64,000 nucleotides of DNA. Origin: CAISIP01 sp965278985. GTDB taxonomy: Bacteria > Pseudomonadota > Gammaproteobacteria > Burkholderiales > Burkholderiaceae_C. Of the stretch, positions 7,714 to 15,428 are shown piece by piece. The DNA lies in NCBI GenBank assembly GCA_965278985.1, contig OZ257131.1, positions 5,270,001-5,334,000 of the forward strand, in the 5' to 3' direction. Below the pieces are notes generated by a model that was given only the letters and a program-made list of their open reading frames with translations, ran no database searches and had not been told where the DNA came from. The position numbers and the translations under genes were made by a program. Position 1 is the first letter of the stretch. Each line of letters opens with the position of its first letter.

Positions 7714-8826
7714 ATGCAAGCAGGACACCGCGTCGTGGTGTCGGAATTCGCCGAGGACCCGCTGGACGCCATCGCCAATTTCATCCACCTGGAGCCCATG
7801 CCCGCGCCCGACCCGGCCACGCTGCGGCCGCACGAGCTGCTGCTGGCCGTGCGCAGCGTGGCAGTGTCCTGGGTGGACCTGCTGATGACCAGCGGCCAGT
7901 ACCAGCACATGCCCAAGCCCCCTTACACGCCCGGCATGGAATACAGCGGCGAGGTCGTGGCCGCGGGCGCCGCGGTGGACCCGGCACGCGTGGCCGTGGG
8001 TGACGGCGTGCTGGTCGACTTCTTCCAGGTCGGCCCGCGTTCCTACGGCGACTACCAGGCGTCTGGTGGCTTCGCGTCGTACGCCGTGGTGCCGCAGGAG
8101 GCGGTGCACAGAATCCCCCAAGGCTTCTCCTTCGACCAGGCCTGCTGCCTGCTGGGCAACTACGAGACGGCTTACCACTGCCTGGTGGTGCGCGGCCAGT
8201 TGCAGCCCGGCGAGACGATCCTCATCAACGGCGCGTCGGGCTCCACCGGCATGGCGGCCGTGCAGATGGCCAAGCTGCTGGGCGCCACGGTCATCGCCAC
8301 CGGCCGCTCGGACGCCAAGCTGGCCGAGGTGAAGGCCCATGGCGCGGATCACGTCATCAACGCCCGCCATCCCGACGACCCCGCCGGCGTGCGCAGCTTC
8401 CGCGAAGAGGTCAAGGCCCTCACGGGCGGCCAGGGTGTGGACGTGGTCTACGACGCCGTGGGCGGCGCCACTTCGCTGGAGAGCCTGCGCAGCATGGCTT
8501 TCGGTGGCCGCTTCCTGATCGTGGGCTGGACCTCCACACCCAACGTGGCGCGGGGCAAAGGCCAGCGCGGTGCGCCGAATGCGAACCAGCTGCCCACCAA
8601 CATCATCCAGATGAAAAGCCTGTCGGTGCTGGGCAGCCCGGCCGTCATCGCGGTGGCGAAGAACCCCGCGCTGCGCACCGAGCGGCTGGCGAAGATCTGG
8701 CAGTGGGTGGAGGAGGGCAAGATCCTGCCGCACATCTCGCATGTGCTCCCGCTCGCCGAGTTCAAGCAGGCGCTTCGCCTGCGCTGGGACGGGGGCATCA
8801 CCGGGAGTTGCATACTGCGCCCCTGA
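7714..8826 (+). CDS. medium-chain NADPH:quinone oxidoreductase-like protein
   Basis: A 370-residue zinc-independent member of the medium-chain dehydrogenase/reductase family. The N-terminal catalytic domain carries PPYTPGMEYSGEVVA, the usual quinone-reductase substrate-domain signature. The Rossmann domain has NGASGSTGMAAVQMAK (NADPH-binding loop) and a following VIATGRS that suits NADPH. Zinc ligands are not evident. The ATG at 7714 was chosen over an in-frame ATG 48 bases upstream because the domain starts right after it. It heads a plus-strand run: the CoA transferase starts 22 bases after its stop. The substrate may be an enone or an acyl-CoA intermediate, given that neighbour, but this is inference. 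Confidence 0.9.
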   Translation: MQAGHRVVVSEFAEDPLDAIANFIHLEPMPAPDPATLRPHELLLAVRSVAVSWVDLLMTSGQYQHMPKPPYTPGMEYSGEVVAAGAAVDPARVAVGDGVLVDFFQVGPRSYGDYQASGGFASYAVVPQEAVHRIPQGFSFDQACCLLGNYETAYHCLVVRGQLQPGETILINGASGSTGMAAVQMAKLLGATVIATGRSDAKLAEVKAHGADHVINARHPDDPAGVRSFREEVKALTGGQGVDVVYDAVGGATSLESLRSMAFGGRFLIVGWTSTPNVARGKGQRGAPNANQLPTNIIQMKSLSVLGSPAVIAVAKNPALRTERLAKIWQWVEEGKILPHISHVLPLAEFKQALRLRWDGGITGSCILRP

Positions 8827-8848
8827 CACAACACGCGGAGACAAGCGC

Positions 8849-9988
8849 ATGGAACAGGCGGGCAAGCCCCTCGCGGGCCTGAAGGTGATGGAGCTGGGGC
8901 AGGTGGTGGCGGGGCCCTTCGCGGGCGCGATCTTCGCGGACCTGGGCGCCGAGGTCACGAAGATCGAGCGCATCGACGGCGGTGACGATGCGCGCCGCAT
9001 GGGCGCGGACTTCCGCCACGGCGACGCGCTGATCTTCCAGACCTACAACCGCGGCAAGAAGTCCGTGGCGCTGGACCTGAAGGCCGCAGGCGACCTGGCG
9101 CTGTTCGACCGCCTCGCCGCCGAGGCCGACGTGCTGCTGCACAACCTGCGCCCCGGCGTGCTGGAGAGCATGGGCCTGCACGCCGAGGCGCTGTGCGCCC
9201 GCCATCCGCGCCTGGTCTATTGCGAGATATCAGCCTTCGGACAGATAGGCCCGATGGGCGAGCGGCCGGGCTACGAGCCGCTGCTGCAGGCCTACAGCGG
9301 CCTGTCGAGCTGCAACGGCGGGCCCGAAGACCCACCGGTGCGCATAGGCGCCTCGGTCTGCGACCAGGGCACGGGCATGTGGGTGGTGCTGGGCGCGCTG
9401 GCGCTGCTGCAGCGGCGCCAGCACACCGGGCGCGGTGGCGTGGTGCAGGGCTCGCTGCTGGAGACGGCGCTGTGCTGGAATGGCCCGAAGAACGACACCT
9501 ACATGAACCTCGGCGAAGTGCCGCCCCGCCATGCCTCGGGCCACCCGGGCCTGGTGCCCTACCAGGCCTTCGACACCGCCACCGGCCCGCTGCTGGTGTG
9601 CTGTGGCAACGACCGGCTGTTCGCCAAGCTCGCGGCCGTGCTGGACCATCCGGAATGGAGCGCCGACCCGCTGTACGCCACGAACCGCGCGCGCCTGCAG
9701 CACCAGGGCCAACTGCTGCCGCTGATCGCCGCCTGCCTGCGCACGGTGCCACGCGACGACTGGGTGCGCCGGCTCGAGGCGGTCGGAGTCCCTTGCTCGC
9801 CCGTGCATTCGCTGCCCGAGGCGCTGGCCCAGCCGCAGGTGCAGGCCATCGGCATGCTGCAGCAGGTGGAGGGTGAAGACTTTCGCCTTACTGGGCTGCC
9901 GCTGCGCATCGATGGCCAGCGGCCGGCGTTGCAGGGCCCCGCGCCGACGCTCGGGGCGCACACGCCCGTGCGCACCCCCGCACGCTGA
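8849..9988 (+). CDS. CaiB/BaiF family III CoA transferase
   Basis: A 379-residue family III CoA transferase, which moves CoA between organic acids through an aspartyl-CoA anhydride. The N-terminus LKVMELGQVVAGPFAG, then DLGAEVTKIE, is diagnostic. Asp172, in the ASVCDQGTG segment, is in the position of the catalytic aspartate of formyl-CoA transferase (Asp169). A GGAG ribosome site lies nine bases before the ATG at 8849. Co-directional and close to the reductase upstream and the alkyltransferase 34 bases downstream. The acid pair cannot be predicted. A shared operon with the medium-chain reductase suggests catabolism of an organic acid. Confidence 0.93.
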   Translation: MEQAGKPLAGLKVMELGQVVAGPFAGAIFADLGAEVTKIERIDGGDDARRMGADFRHGDALIFQTYNRGKKSVALDLKAAGDLALFDRLAAEADVLLHNLRPGVLESMGLHAEALCARHPRLVYCEISAFGQIGPMGERPGYEPLLQAYSGLSSCNGGPEDPPVRIGASVCDQGTGMWVVLGALALLQRRQHTGRGGVVQGSLLETALCWNGPKNDTYMNLGEVPPRHASGHPGLVPYQAFDTATGPLLVCCGNDRLFAKLAAVLDHPEWSADPLYATNRARLQHQGQLLPLIAACLRTVPRDDWVRRLEAVGVPCSPVHSLPEALAQPQVQAIGMLQQVEGEDFRLTGLPLRIDGQRPALQGPAPTLGAHTPVRTPAR

Positions 9989-10022
9989 AACCGACACCGC
10001 AGCCAGGGGCCAGGGCCTTACC

Positions 10023-10604
10023 ATGGTGGCCATGGAGCATTCGCCCGCCACCCTCGGTTTCGCGCTCTTCGACACGCCCATTGGCTGGTGCGGCATCGCC
10101 TGGGGCGCGCAAGGCATCACGGCCGTCCAGCTGCCCGGCAACGATGCCCAGGCCACGCGGCAACGCATGCAGCACACGGTGCCCGGTGTGCCGGAGGCCG
10201 ATCCGCCGATGCAGGTGCGGCAGGCCATCGACGCGGTCACAGGTCTGCTGCAGGGCCGCCCGCGCGAACCGGCTGACCTGCGCGACATCGTGCTGGACAT
10301 GCGCGCCGTGCCGCCCTTCCACCAGCGCATCTATGCCGCGGTGCGCGCGATCCCGCCGGGCCAGACCCGCACCTACGGCGAGGTGGCGCAGCTGCTAGGC
10401 GAACCCGGTGCCTCGCGTGCCATCGGCCAGGCCATGGGCGTGAACCCGTTTGCCCCGGTGGTGCCCTGCCACCGCGTGATGGCGGCCGGTGGCCGGTCGG
10501 GTGGCTTCTCGGCGCCCGGCGGCACGCGCACCAAGCTGCGCATGCTGGAGATCGAAGGCGCGCAGTTCGGCGCGCCGGGCCTCTTCGACGGGCCGGCTGC
10601 GTAG
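10023..10604 (+). CDS. ogt: methylated-DNA--[protein]-cysteine S-methyltransferase
   Basis: A 193-residue suicide DNA-repair protein that takes the alkyl group from O6-alkylguanine onto its own cysteine. The active-site motif PCHRV contains Cys149. The preceding IPPGQTRTYGEVAQLLG is the DNA-binding helix-turn-helix, and ARAIGQAMGVNP-type residues follow. There is no Ada-type N-terminal regulatory domain, so it is of the Ogt type. Two ATGs are possible, at 10023 and 10032; neither has a strong ribosome site. The metallo-beta-lactamase-fold gene starts 8 bases after its stop. Confidence 0.93.
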   Translation: MVAMEHSPATLGFALFDTPIGWCGIAWGAQGITAVQLPGNDAQATRQRMQHTVPGVPEADPPMQVRQAIDAVTGLLQGRPREPADLRDIVLDMRAVPPFHQRIYAAVRAIPPGQTRTYGEVAQLLGEPGASRAIGQAMGVNPFAPVVPCHRVMAAGGRSGGFSAPGGTRTKLRMLEIEGAQFGAPGLFDGPAA

Positions 10605-10612
10605 GGCACGCC

Positions 10613-11719
10613 ATGCGCACGGCCTGGAAGATTCTGCGCGTGCTGCTGGTGCTGGCCGTGGTGCTCGCGTTCGCCGTGTGGCTGGTGTTCCGCCTGCCCG
10701 CCTTCGGTGGCGACTTCGAAGGCGCGCGCCTGCAGCGCATGCTGGCATCCACGCACTACCACGGTGACCACTTCGAGAACGTGCCGCCCTATGACCACGT
10801 GACCCAGTGGTTCGCCACGGCCCGCGCGTACCTGCAGGGCCAGCAGCGCGAGCCGCAGTTCACCATCCCTGTCGTGCCCCTCGACCCGCAGGCCCTGCAG
10901 TCACCGGCGGCCGGCGGCCTGCGCGCTTGGTGGCTGGGCCATGCGACCGTGCTGGTGGAGGTGGACGGCGTGCGGGTGCTGACCGACCCCATCCTGTCCG
11001 AACGCGCCTCGCCATTCCAATTCGCGGGCCCCGAGCGTTTTCACCCGTCGCCCATTCCGCTGGAGCAGCTGACAGGTATCGACGCTGTGGTGGTCTCGCA
11101 CGACCACTACGACCACCTCGACATGGCGACCGTGCAGCAACTCGCGCGCGGTGGCACGCAGTTCTACGTCGGCCTGGGCGTGGGCGCCCACCTGGAGCGC
11201 TGGGGCGTGCCGGCCGCGCAGGTCCACGAGATGGACTGGTGGCAGAGCGCCGAGCTGCGCGGCGTGCGCATCCACGCCACGCCCGCACGCCACTACTCCG
11301 GACGCAAGCGCATGGACGACTCCACGCTGTGGGCTTCGTGGATGCTGCGCGGTCCAACGCACTCCGTGTATTTCAGCGGCGACACGGGTTACGGCCCGCA
11401 CTTCGCCGAGATCCGCCAGCGCCTCGGTGCCCCAGAGCTCGCGTTGATGAAGGCGGGCGCCTACGGCAGCACCTGGCTGGACATCCACATGGACCCCGAA
11501 CACGCCGTGCAGGCCCACCTGGACCTGGGCGCCGACACGCTGCTGCCCGTGCACTGGGCCACCTTCAACCTGGCCTACCACGCCTGGGTGGAGCCCATCG
11601 AACGCACCCTGGCCGCGGCCAGGGTGCAGGGTGTGCGCCTGGTCACGCCGCGGCCGGGGCAGGTGGTGGATTGGAGCGAGCCGTTTGCCAACGAGGCCTG
11701 GTATCGGGGGCCGCCTTGA
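10613..11719 (+). CDS. MBL-fold metal-dependent hydrolase, NAPE-PLD/UlaG-like, membrane-anchored
   Basis: A 368-residue metallo-beta-lactamase-fold hydrolase. The metal motif SHDHYDHLD places His163, His165, Asp167 and His168; GHATVLVEVDGVRVLTDPI before it and FSGDTGYG after it are typical of the UlaG/NAPE-PLD-like branch. Residues 5-27 form one hydrophobic segment, so the protein is probably anchored to the inner membrane. NAPE-PLD-like bacterial proteins are often annotated as phospholipases, but the reaction is seldom proven. The 3' end overlaps by 77 bases the convergent small membrane-protein frame on the other strand. Confidence 0.9.
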   Translation: MRTAWKILRVLLVLAVVLAFAVWLVFRLPAFGGDFEGARLQRMLASTHYHGDHFENVPPYDHVTQWFATARAYLQGQQREPQFTIPVVPLDPQALQSPAAGGLRAWWLGHATVLVEVDGVRVLTDPILSERASPFQFAGPERFHPSPIPLEQLTGIDAVVVSHDHYDHLDMATVQQLARGGTQFYVGLGVGAHLERWGVPAAQVHEMDWWQSAELRGVRIHATPARHYSGRKRMDDSTLWASWMLRGPTHSVYFSGDTGYGPHFAEIRQRLGAPELALMKAGAYGSTWLDIHMDPEHAVQAHLDLGADTLLPVHWATFNLAYHAWVEPIERTLAAARVQGVRLVTPRPGQVVDWSEPFANEAWYRGPP

Positions 11720-12049
11720 ATTCGCTATTCGTCTCTTTCGAAAGGTCGGATCCGATAAAGCCTATCGCGGCATAAAACACAAGAAGAGCCAGCACTGACC
11801 ACCACAATCCCTTCGACCGCAGATCTTTTTTCACGATGGCTTTGACCACGAAAATCAGCGCCACGATATGGACGGCGCACACCGCGAAAATCACGACAGC
11901 CCATATCAGCAGGTAGAGCACCGCGAAGGACCCAATGGTCACGAACAGCTCGCCGAGGGCTGGCCATGTAGGGAACCCGGCACCGCCATCTGCCAGCGCG
12001 TTTGCCGAGGGGAATGCGACAACCAGAAAACAGTCAAGGCGAATCCCAT
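11643..12049 (-). CDS. small exported membrane protein, possible frameshift near the N-terminus
   Basis: Unrecognised. The readable part has a signal-like end (VVAFPSANALADGG), then two hydrophobic segments: FVTIGSFAVLYLLIWAVVIF running on to IVALIFVV, and a later VLALLVFYAAIGFIG. A basic stretch, KAIVKKDLRSKG, lies between them. In the frame as it stands the N-terminus has no natural signal start. In the neighbouring frame, ATG at 12049 gives MGFALTVF, which would join smoothly if one base were added in the A-run at 12027-12030. I therefore suspect a one-base deletion and place the start there. Without it, an in-frame ATG at 12098 is the alternative. The stop lies inside the hydrolase gene on the other strand. 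Confidence 0.5.
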
Positions 12050-12206
12050 TCCGAACTGAATGGTCGGATGCGATGGTCGAATGGGTGGTCGCAGCGTGCA
12101 TTTGTGATGCCTGGCGAAGCTGGCCAAAAGCCTTCACTTGCTGGCCACCACTGCCGCCTGCGCGGCTTGCTGAGGTCATCGTTTCCATCTTCGCGTCGCT
12201 TCTGGT

Positions 12207-12902
12207 CTATCCGCTCTGCCTGCCACTTGTAGCGGTTGGCGCACCGCCCTTGGCGGCTGCAGCAACGGCTTCTCCGAAGGCGCTCCAAACCTTGGAAACA
12301 GTTTTGTCACTTAGTTCGGTTGATGGATATCGGTTCATGTCTTGGATAACGAACTCGAGCTCGGCCCTGCCTTCGGGCGCGCGGCCGTTCCGAGCAAGGC
12401 AAAAGGCATTTGCAATTGGCAACTGAGTGAAGAAGTTTGATCCTGGTTTGGATCGGAGCTCTTCAACGATGGAGTACACATGCCCAGGAGTGTCACCCTC
12501 ATCCCAGACTCGAATTGCCATCTGGATTGCGGAGGCAACTCGACTCTGCAAGTTCTCAAGCAAGCCAGGCGTTCCGTACATGTAAGCAAGAACGATATCG
12601 CGATGGTGCTGGCCATCAACGAACGCGTCGAAACGGGCAGACTTCTCAGTCTTGTGCCACTTCATCTCTCGTCCAGAGAAGTGGGGTACGAAGTCGAACG
12701 AGTAACCCCAGGCAGGGGCTAGTGCGCCACCTTTGAGCTGCCGGTACTCGAAAACCTGTCTGATAGGCGGATCGTGGCTTCGTACCCATTGCAAAGGCTT
12801 GAGCGAAACAAACCCCCGCGGCTGTAACCGCGCATCGACTACCGGGGCGAGATCTTTGTGAATGGCTGCAATGGTTAGCAGCTCAAATTCGCGCACGGTC
12901 AT
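12207..12902 (-). CDS. hypothetical protein, possibly DUF4304-like
   Basis: A 231-residue soluble protein that I do not firmly recognise. The N-terminal third (helix, then RLQPRGFVSLKPLQWVR, then strands around VFEYRQLKGG and YSFDFVPHF) resembles the DUF4304 pattern of a basic helix followed by a short beta sheet. The C-terminus ends in an Ala/Gly-rich tail. The ATG at 12902 was chosen over a TTG nine bases upstream. Base composition is clearly lower in GC than the flanks, and the gene sits in a patch of unrecognised genes, so recent acquisition is plausible. No signal peptide or membrane segment is seen. Confidence 0.65.
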   Translation of the reverse strand: MTVREFELLTIAAIHKDLAPVVDARLQPRGFVSLKPLQWVRSHDPPIRQVFEYRQLKGGALAPAWGYSFDFVPHFSGREMKWHKTEKSARFDAFVDGQHHRDIVLAYMYGTPGLLENLQSRVASAIQMAIRVWDEGDTPGHVYSIVEELRSKPGSNFFTQLPIANAFCLARNGRAPEGRAELEFVIQDMNRYPSTELSDKTVSKVWSAFGEAVAAAAKGGAPTATSGRQSG

Positions 12903-13038
12903 GATGTTCAAAGCTACCCCCGCCGACGCCGCAGGCGGTCGGGTGCTGCGGCCTGTTAATCCTCAAGGAGTGATCAGTTTGAAGCGCGCGCATGATCATG
13001 AACACACGGATTCTGACCACGAGCGGTGAAGGACAACC

Positions 13039-13362
13039 TCATTGAGTCGCGATCCTTCGCAAGAAGAAGACTTTGTTGCTAAAGCTCGGAAGAAAGCTCA
13101 AATCGAAGAAATCGAAAAGCGTCCAATTTCCAGATCCGCACTCAAGGTACAGGTCTGGCGCCATTTGAGAAACCACAAATTTGGGACTTCCAACCATGTT
13201 CTGCATTCGCATTTCCAGCGTCGCGGGCATGTCCATTGGGTCCAGCTTCACACAGACCTCGCTGCCCTCCGTGAGCGAAGTCAGGCGCTTCCCGTTGCAA
13301 AGTAAGTCCAGCGGCACGAACTTCCCATACCAGCCGGAATGACGTGTGACGAAGACATTCAT
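13039..13362 (-). CDS. hypothetical protein, 107 residues
   Basis: Unrecognised. It begins MNVFVTRHSGWYGKFVPLDL and has a regular hydrophobic pattern suggesting a small beta-rich protein, with TEGSEVCVKLDP in the middle and a very aromatic C-terminus (NWTLFDFFDLSFL). The varied residue usage, unlike the Arg/Ala/Pro-rich noise of other frames here, is the main reason to believe it is a gene. GC is below that of the flanks. It lies in the AT-richer patch, about 136 bases upstream of the DUF4304-like gene and on the same strand. No function can be assigned. Confidence 0.55.
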   Translation of the reverse strand: MNVFVTRHSGWYGKFVPLDLLCNGKRLTSLTEGSEVCVKLDPMDMPATLEMRMQNMVGSPKFVVSQMAPDLYLECGSGNWTLFDFFDLSFLPSFSNKVFFLRRIATQ

Positions 13363-13847
13363 GACGGTGAAGTTTGATGTGTCCCGCAGTTCTGCGACCT
13401 TTGTAAACCACCCGCTGAATAACGTGGAAGGCTGAAAGCCAGAACGTCCTTCATCGTCAACCGCGTGGTGTGGCGTGGCTTGGCGCGGAGTGCTGTATCA
13501 ACGCAAAGGTATAGCAGAATCCACAAAGACACCACCCGCCATTTGACGGAGGCCGGGGCGTGCTAGCCGCCCCGATGTGCGCTCCCGGCCGAAGCAGGAC
13601 TTCCCGGATTTGGTCACTGAGACCCGGCCGTTATGGTTCGAAACACTTACCAGGTCGACTATCGGCCTCGCTGCTGGCTGCGGCACCGTTGCAGCCGTCA
13701 CCCAGCACCCAGCACAGCGCCGTGTCGCGCCGTTGTTCGCGGCCGGCGGGCGGCCAAGCGGTGGCCGTAGCGCCACGTCAAAGCGGCGCTGCTGCGGGGG
13801 TGCGGGTGTTGGGGTGGGCGACAGGCATCACGCCCGCGCCCGCGCGA
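13363..13847. other. gene-free stretch of 485 bases in the AT-richer patch
   Basis: No convincing gene. A minus-strand frame at 13498-13776 is open but has no recognisable features. The stretch contains a small hairpin, GGGGCG-tgctagc-CGCCCC at 13555-13573, with no T-run on either side. Adjacent bases around 13573-13640 (GTGCGCTCCCGGCCGAAGC and onward) look like a degraded dispersed intergenic element. That last impression is only pattern memory and needs a genome-wide search. Confidence 0.4.
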
Positions 13848-14240
13848 TCATTTCGGGCGGTGGAGCGCGCAGAGCTTGTTGCCGTCCGGATCGCGCACGT
13901 AGGCCAGGTACAGCGGACCCATAGGCCCCTCGCGTGGGCCGGGCGGCTCCTCGATCGACACCCCTCCATGCGCGACGGCCGTGTCGTGGAAAGCCTGGAC
14001 CTGCTCGGGCGATGCGCACTTGAAGCCGACCGTGCCGCCGTTCGCAGGGGTGGCGGCCTCGCCGTTGATGGGTTCGCTGATGCCGAAGCTGCTGCCGTCG
14101 TGCCGGTAGAACAGGCGGGTCTGTCCCGTGCGGTTCTGGTTGTGCACCGCTGCGCCCGCACCGAGCACGCTGAGGACGGCGTCGTAGAAGCGCCTGGATC
14201 GTTCGATGTCGCTGGAGCCGATCATCACGTGGCTGAACAT
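13848..14240 (-). CDS. VOC-family protein (glyoxalase fold)
   Basis: A 130-residue vicinal-oxygen-chelate protein. It starts MFSHVMIGSSDIERSRRFYDAVL, contains RLFYRHDGSSFGIS, and ends YVRDPDGNKLCALHRPK, which is the usual beta-hairpin closing the metal site. The ATG at 14240 has an AGGAGG ribosome site about seven bases upstream. Together with the C-terminal motif this makes the gene certain even though the substrate is unknown. It is unrelated in detail to the VOC protein at 3144-3524. It marks the return to high-GC sequence after the AT-richer patch. Confidence 0.9.
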   Translation of the reverse strand: MFSHVMIGSSDIERSRRFYDAVLSVLGAGAAVHNQNRTGQTRLFYRHDGSSFGISEPINGEAATPANGGTVGFKCASPEQVQAFHDTAVAHGGVSIEEPPGPREGPMGPLYLAYVRDPDGNKLCALHRPK

Positions 14241-14365
14241 GCATTGCCTCCTGTGTCTTGCGGTTGTTACCGCGCGCATGATAGGTGCAGCCATGCAGCT
14301 GCCATGGCATGCCGCGCAGCGGGTTCCGGCCGTCGGACGGGCCTCGCGCAACCCACGCATGTCAT

Positions 14366-15397
14366 TCAGGCCCGCAGGTCGAGTTGGCGCCACGGTTCGA
14401 TCCGGTCGATCTGCTTCTCGAGCCAGTCCAAGGGGGCCATGCTCGTGCCCCAGTGGTGCAGCCGGCCCACCGCCTCTCCCAGGTTCCACAGGTGCCGCAG
14501 CTGCAGGAACAGGGGCACTGCCGCCAGGTCCGATTCGCTGACGTGCCCACCGCCAGCCCGGTAGCCCCGCAGGTAGTGCGTCCAGCGGTCCTGGAGCACG
14601 TCGTCCGGCGCCGGGAGCATCTTGCGCGCCAGGTAGGACCAGGGCATGACAGCCAGGTCGTAGGCCAGGAAGCCCGGACCGGCATCGTCGAAGTCGAAGA
14701 GGACCGTTGTCTTCGCGCCCGCGGCATCGGCGGCGACGTGGTTGTTGAATCCGTGCGTGTCGCCGTGGCAAATCACCCGCGTCAGTGCGCTCTCCACCGC
14801 GGCCAGTTCGTCGCGCAGGGCGTCCATGCGCTGCCGGTAGCGTTCCAGCAGCGCGGTCCCCAACTCCGGATAGGCCTGCAGATAGTCCCACGTGCGGCCG
14901 ACGAGATGCTGGCCATCGAGGGTGTAGTGGCTGGCCGGTCCCGCGTAACCGCGCGCGGCCACGTGCACCCGGGCCAGGGCGTGTCCCGTGAGTTCGAATT
15001 CGTCTGGCGATTCCGGCACCACGCCCTCGGCATGGTGGAACACTGCCAAGGCGCGTGTGCCTTCTGGGAACCCGAGCCGGACAAATCCCTGCCCGTCGAC
15101 GGACCGCAAGGGCGCCGCGACGCCTACCTGCGTGGCGGCAAGGTGCTCCAGCAGCGCGGTCTCGAACGCGACGTTGAACGCGCCACGCGGGCGGATCGCA
15201 TAGAGCCTTGCCACATGGCGCGCTCCGCTGGCCGTGCGCACGGCGTAGTTGTCGTTCAGGCCACGCCGGATCAGGTGGCACTGCTGCACCTGCAAACCGT
15301 AGTGCCGTTCCAGCCAGCGCGCGACGGAGCCCGCGGCCGCGGTCGTATGAGCGTGGACGAGATCCAGGTCCACGGGTTGGTGGTGGTCGTGTGCCAT
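14366..15397 (-). CDS. APH-type phosphotransferase (homoserine kinase II/SrkA-like fold)
   Basis: A 343-residue aminoglycoside-phosphotransferase-fold kinase. The catalytic loop is HGDTHGFNN with His211, Asp213 and the metal-binding Asn downstream, and the Mg-binding motif is FDFDDAG about 20 residues later. The N-lobe has LIRRGLNDNYAVRT, the ATP-binding region. Relatives include homoserine kinase II, choline/ethanolamine kinases and the SrkA stress kinase; the substrate is not fixed by sequence. The ATG at 15397 was chosen over a TTG at 15424. It follows the carboxyltransferase gene by 31 bases on the same strand, so the two may be co-transcribed. Confidence 0.87.
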   Translation of the reverse strand: MAHDHHQPVDLDLVHAHTTAAAGSVARWLERHYGLQVQQCHLIRRGLNDNYAVRTASGARHVARLYAIRPRGAFNVAFETALLEHLAATQVGVAAPLRSVDGQGFVRLGFPEGTRALAVFHHAEGVVPESPDEFELTGHALARVHVAARGYAGPASHYTLDGQHLVGRTWDYLQAYPELGTALLERYRQRMDALRDELAAVESALTRVICHGDTHGFNNHVAADAAGAKTTVLFDFDDAGPGFLAYDLAVMPWSYLARKMLPAPDDVLQDRWTHYLRGYRAGGGHVSESDLAAVPLFLQLRHLWNLGEAVGRLHHWGTSMAPLDWLEKQIDRIEPWRQLDLRA

Positions 15398-15428
15398 GGC
15401 TTCCGTTGCTGGTATTCCACCCAAGCCA

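Noticed and set aside
12903..12911. TTG start nine bases before the hypothetical protein at 12207-12902
   Set aside because: The ATG at 12902 is in frame and a more usual start; the extra three residues have no support.
13498..13776. Minus-strand frame of 92 codons in the AT-richer patch
   Set aside because: Arg/Ala/Pro-rich with no hydrophobic pattern or motif, and no ribosome site.
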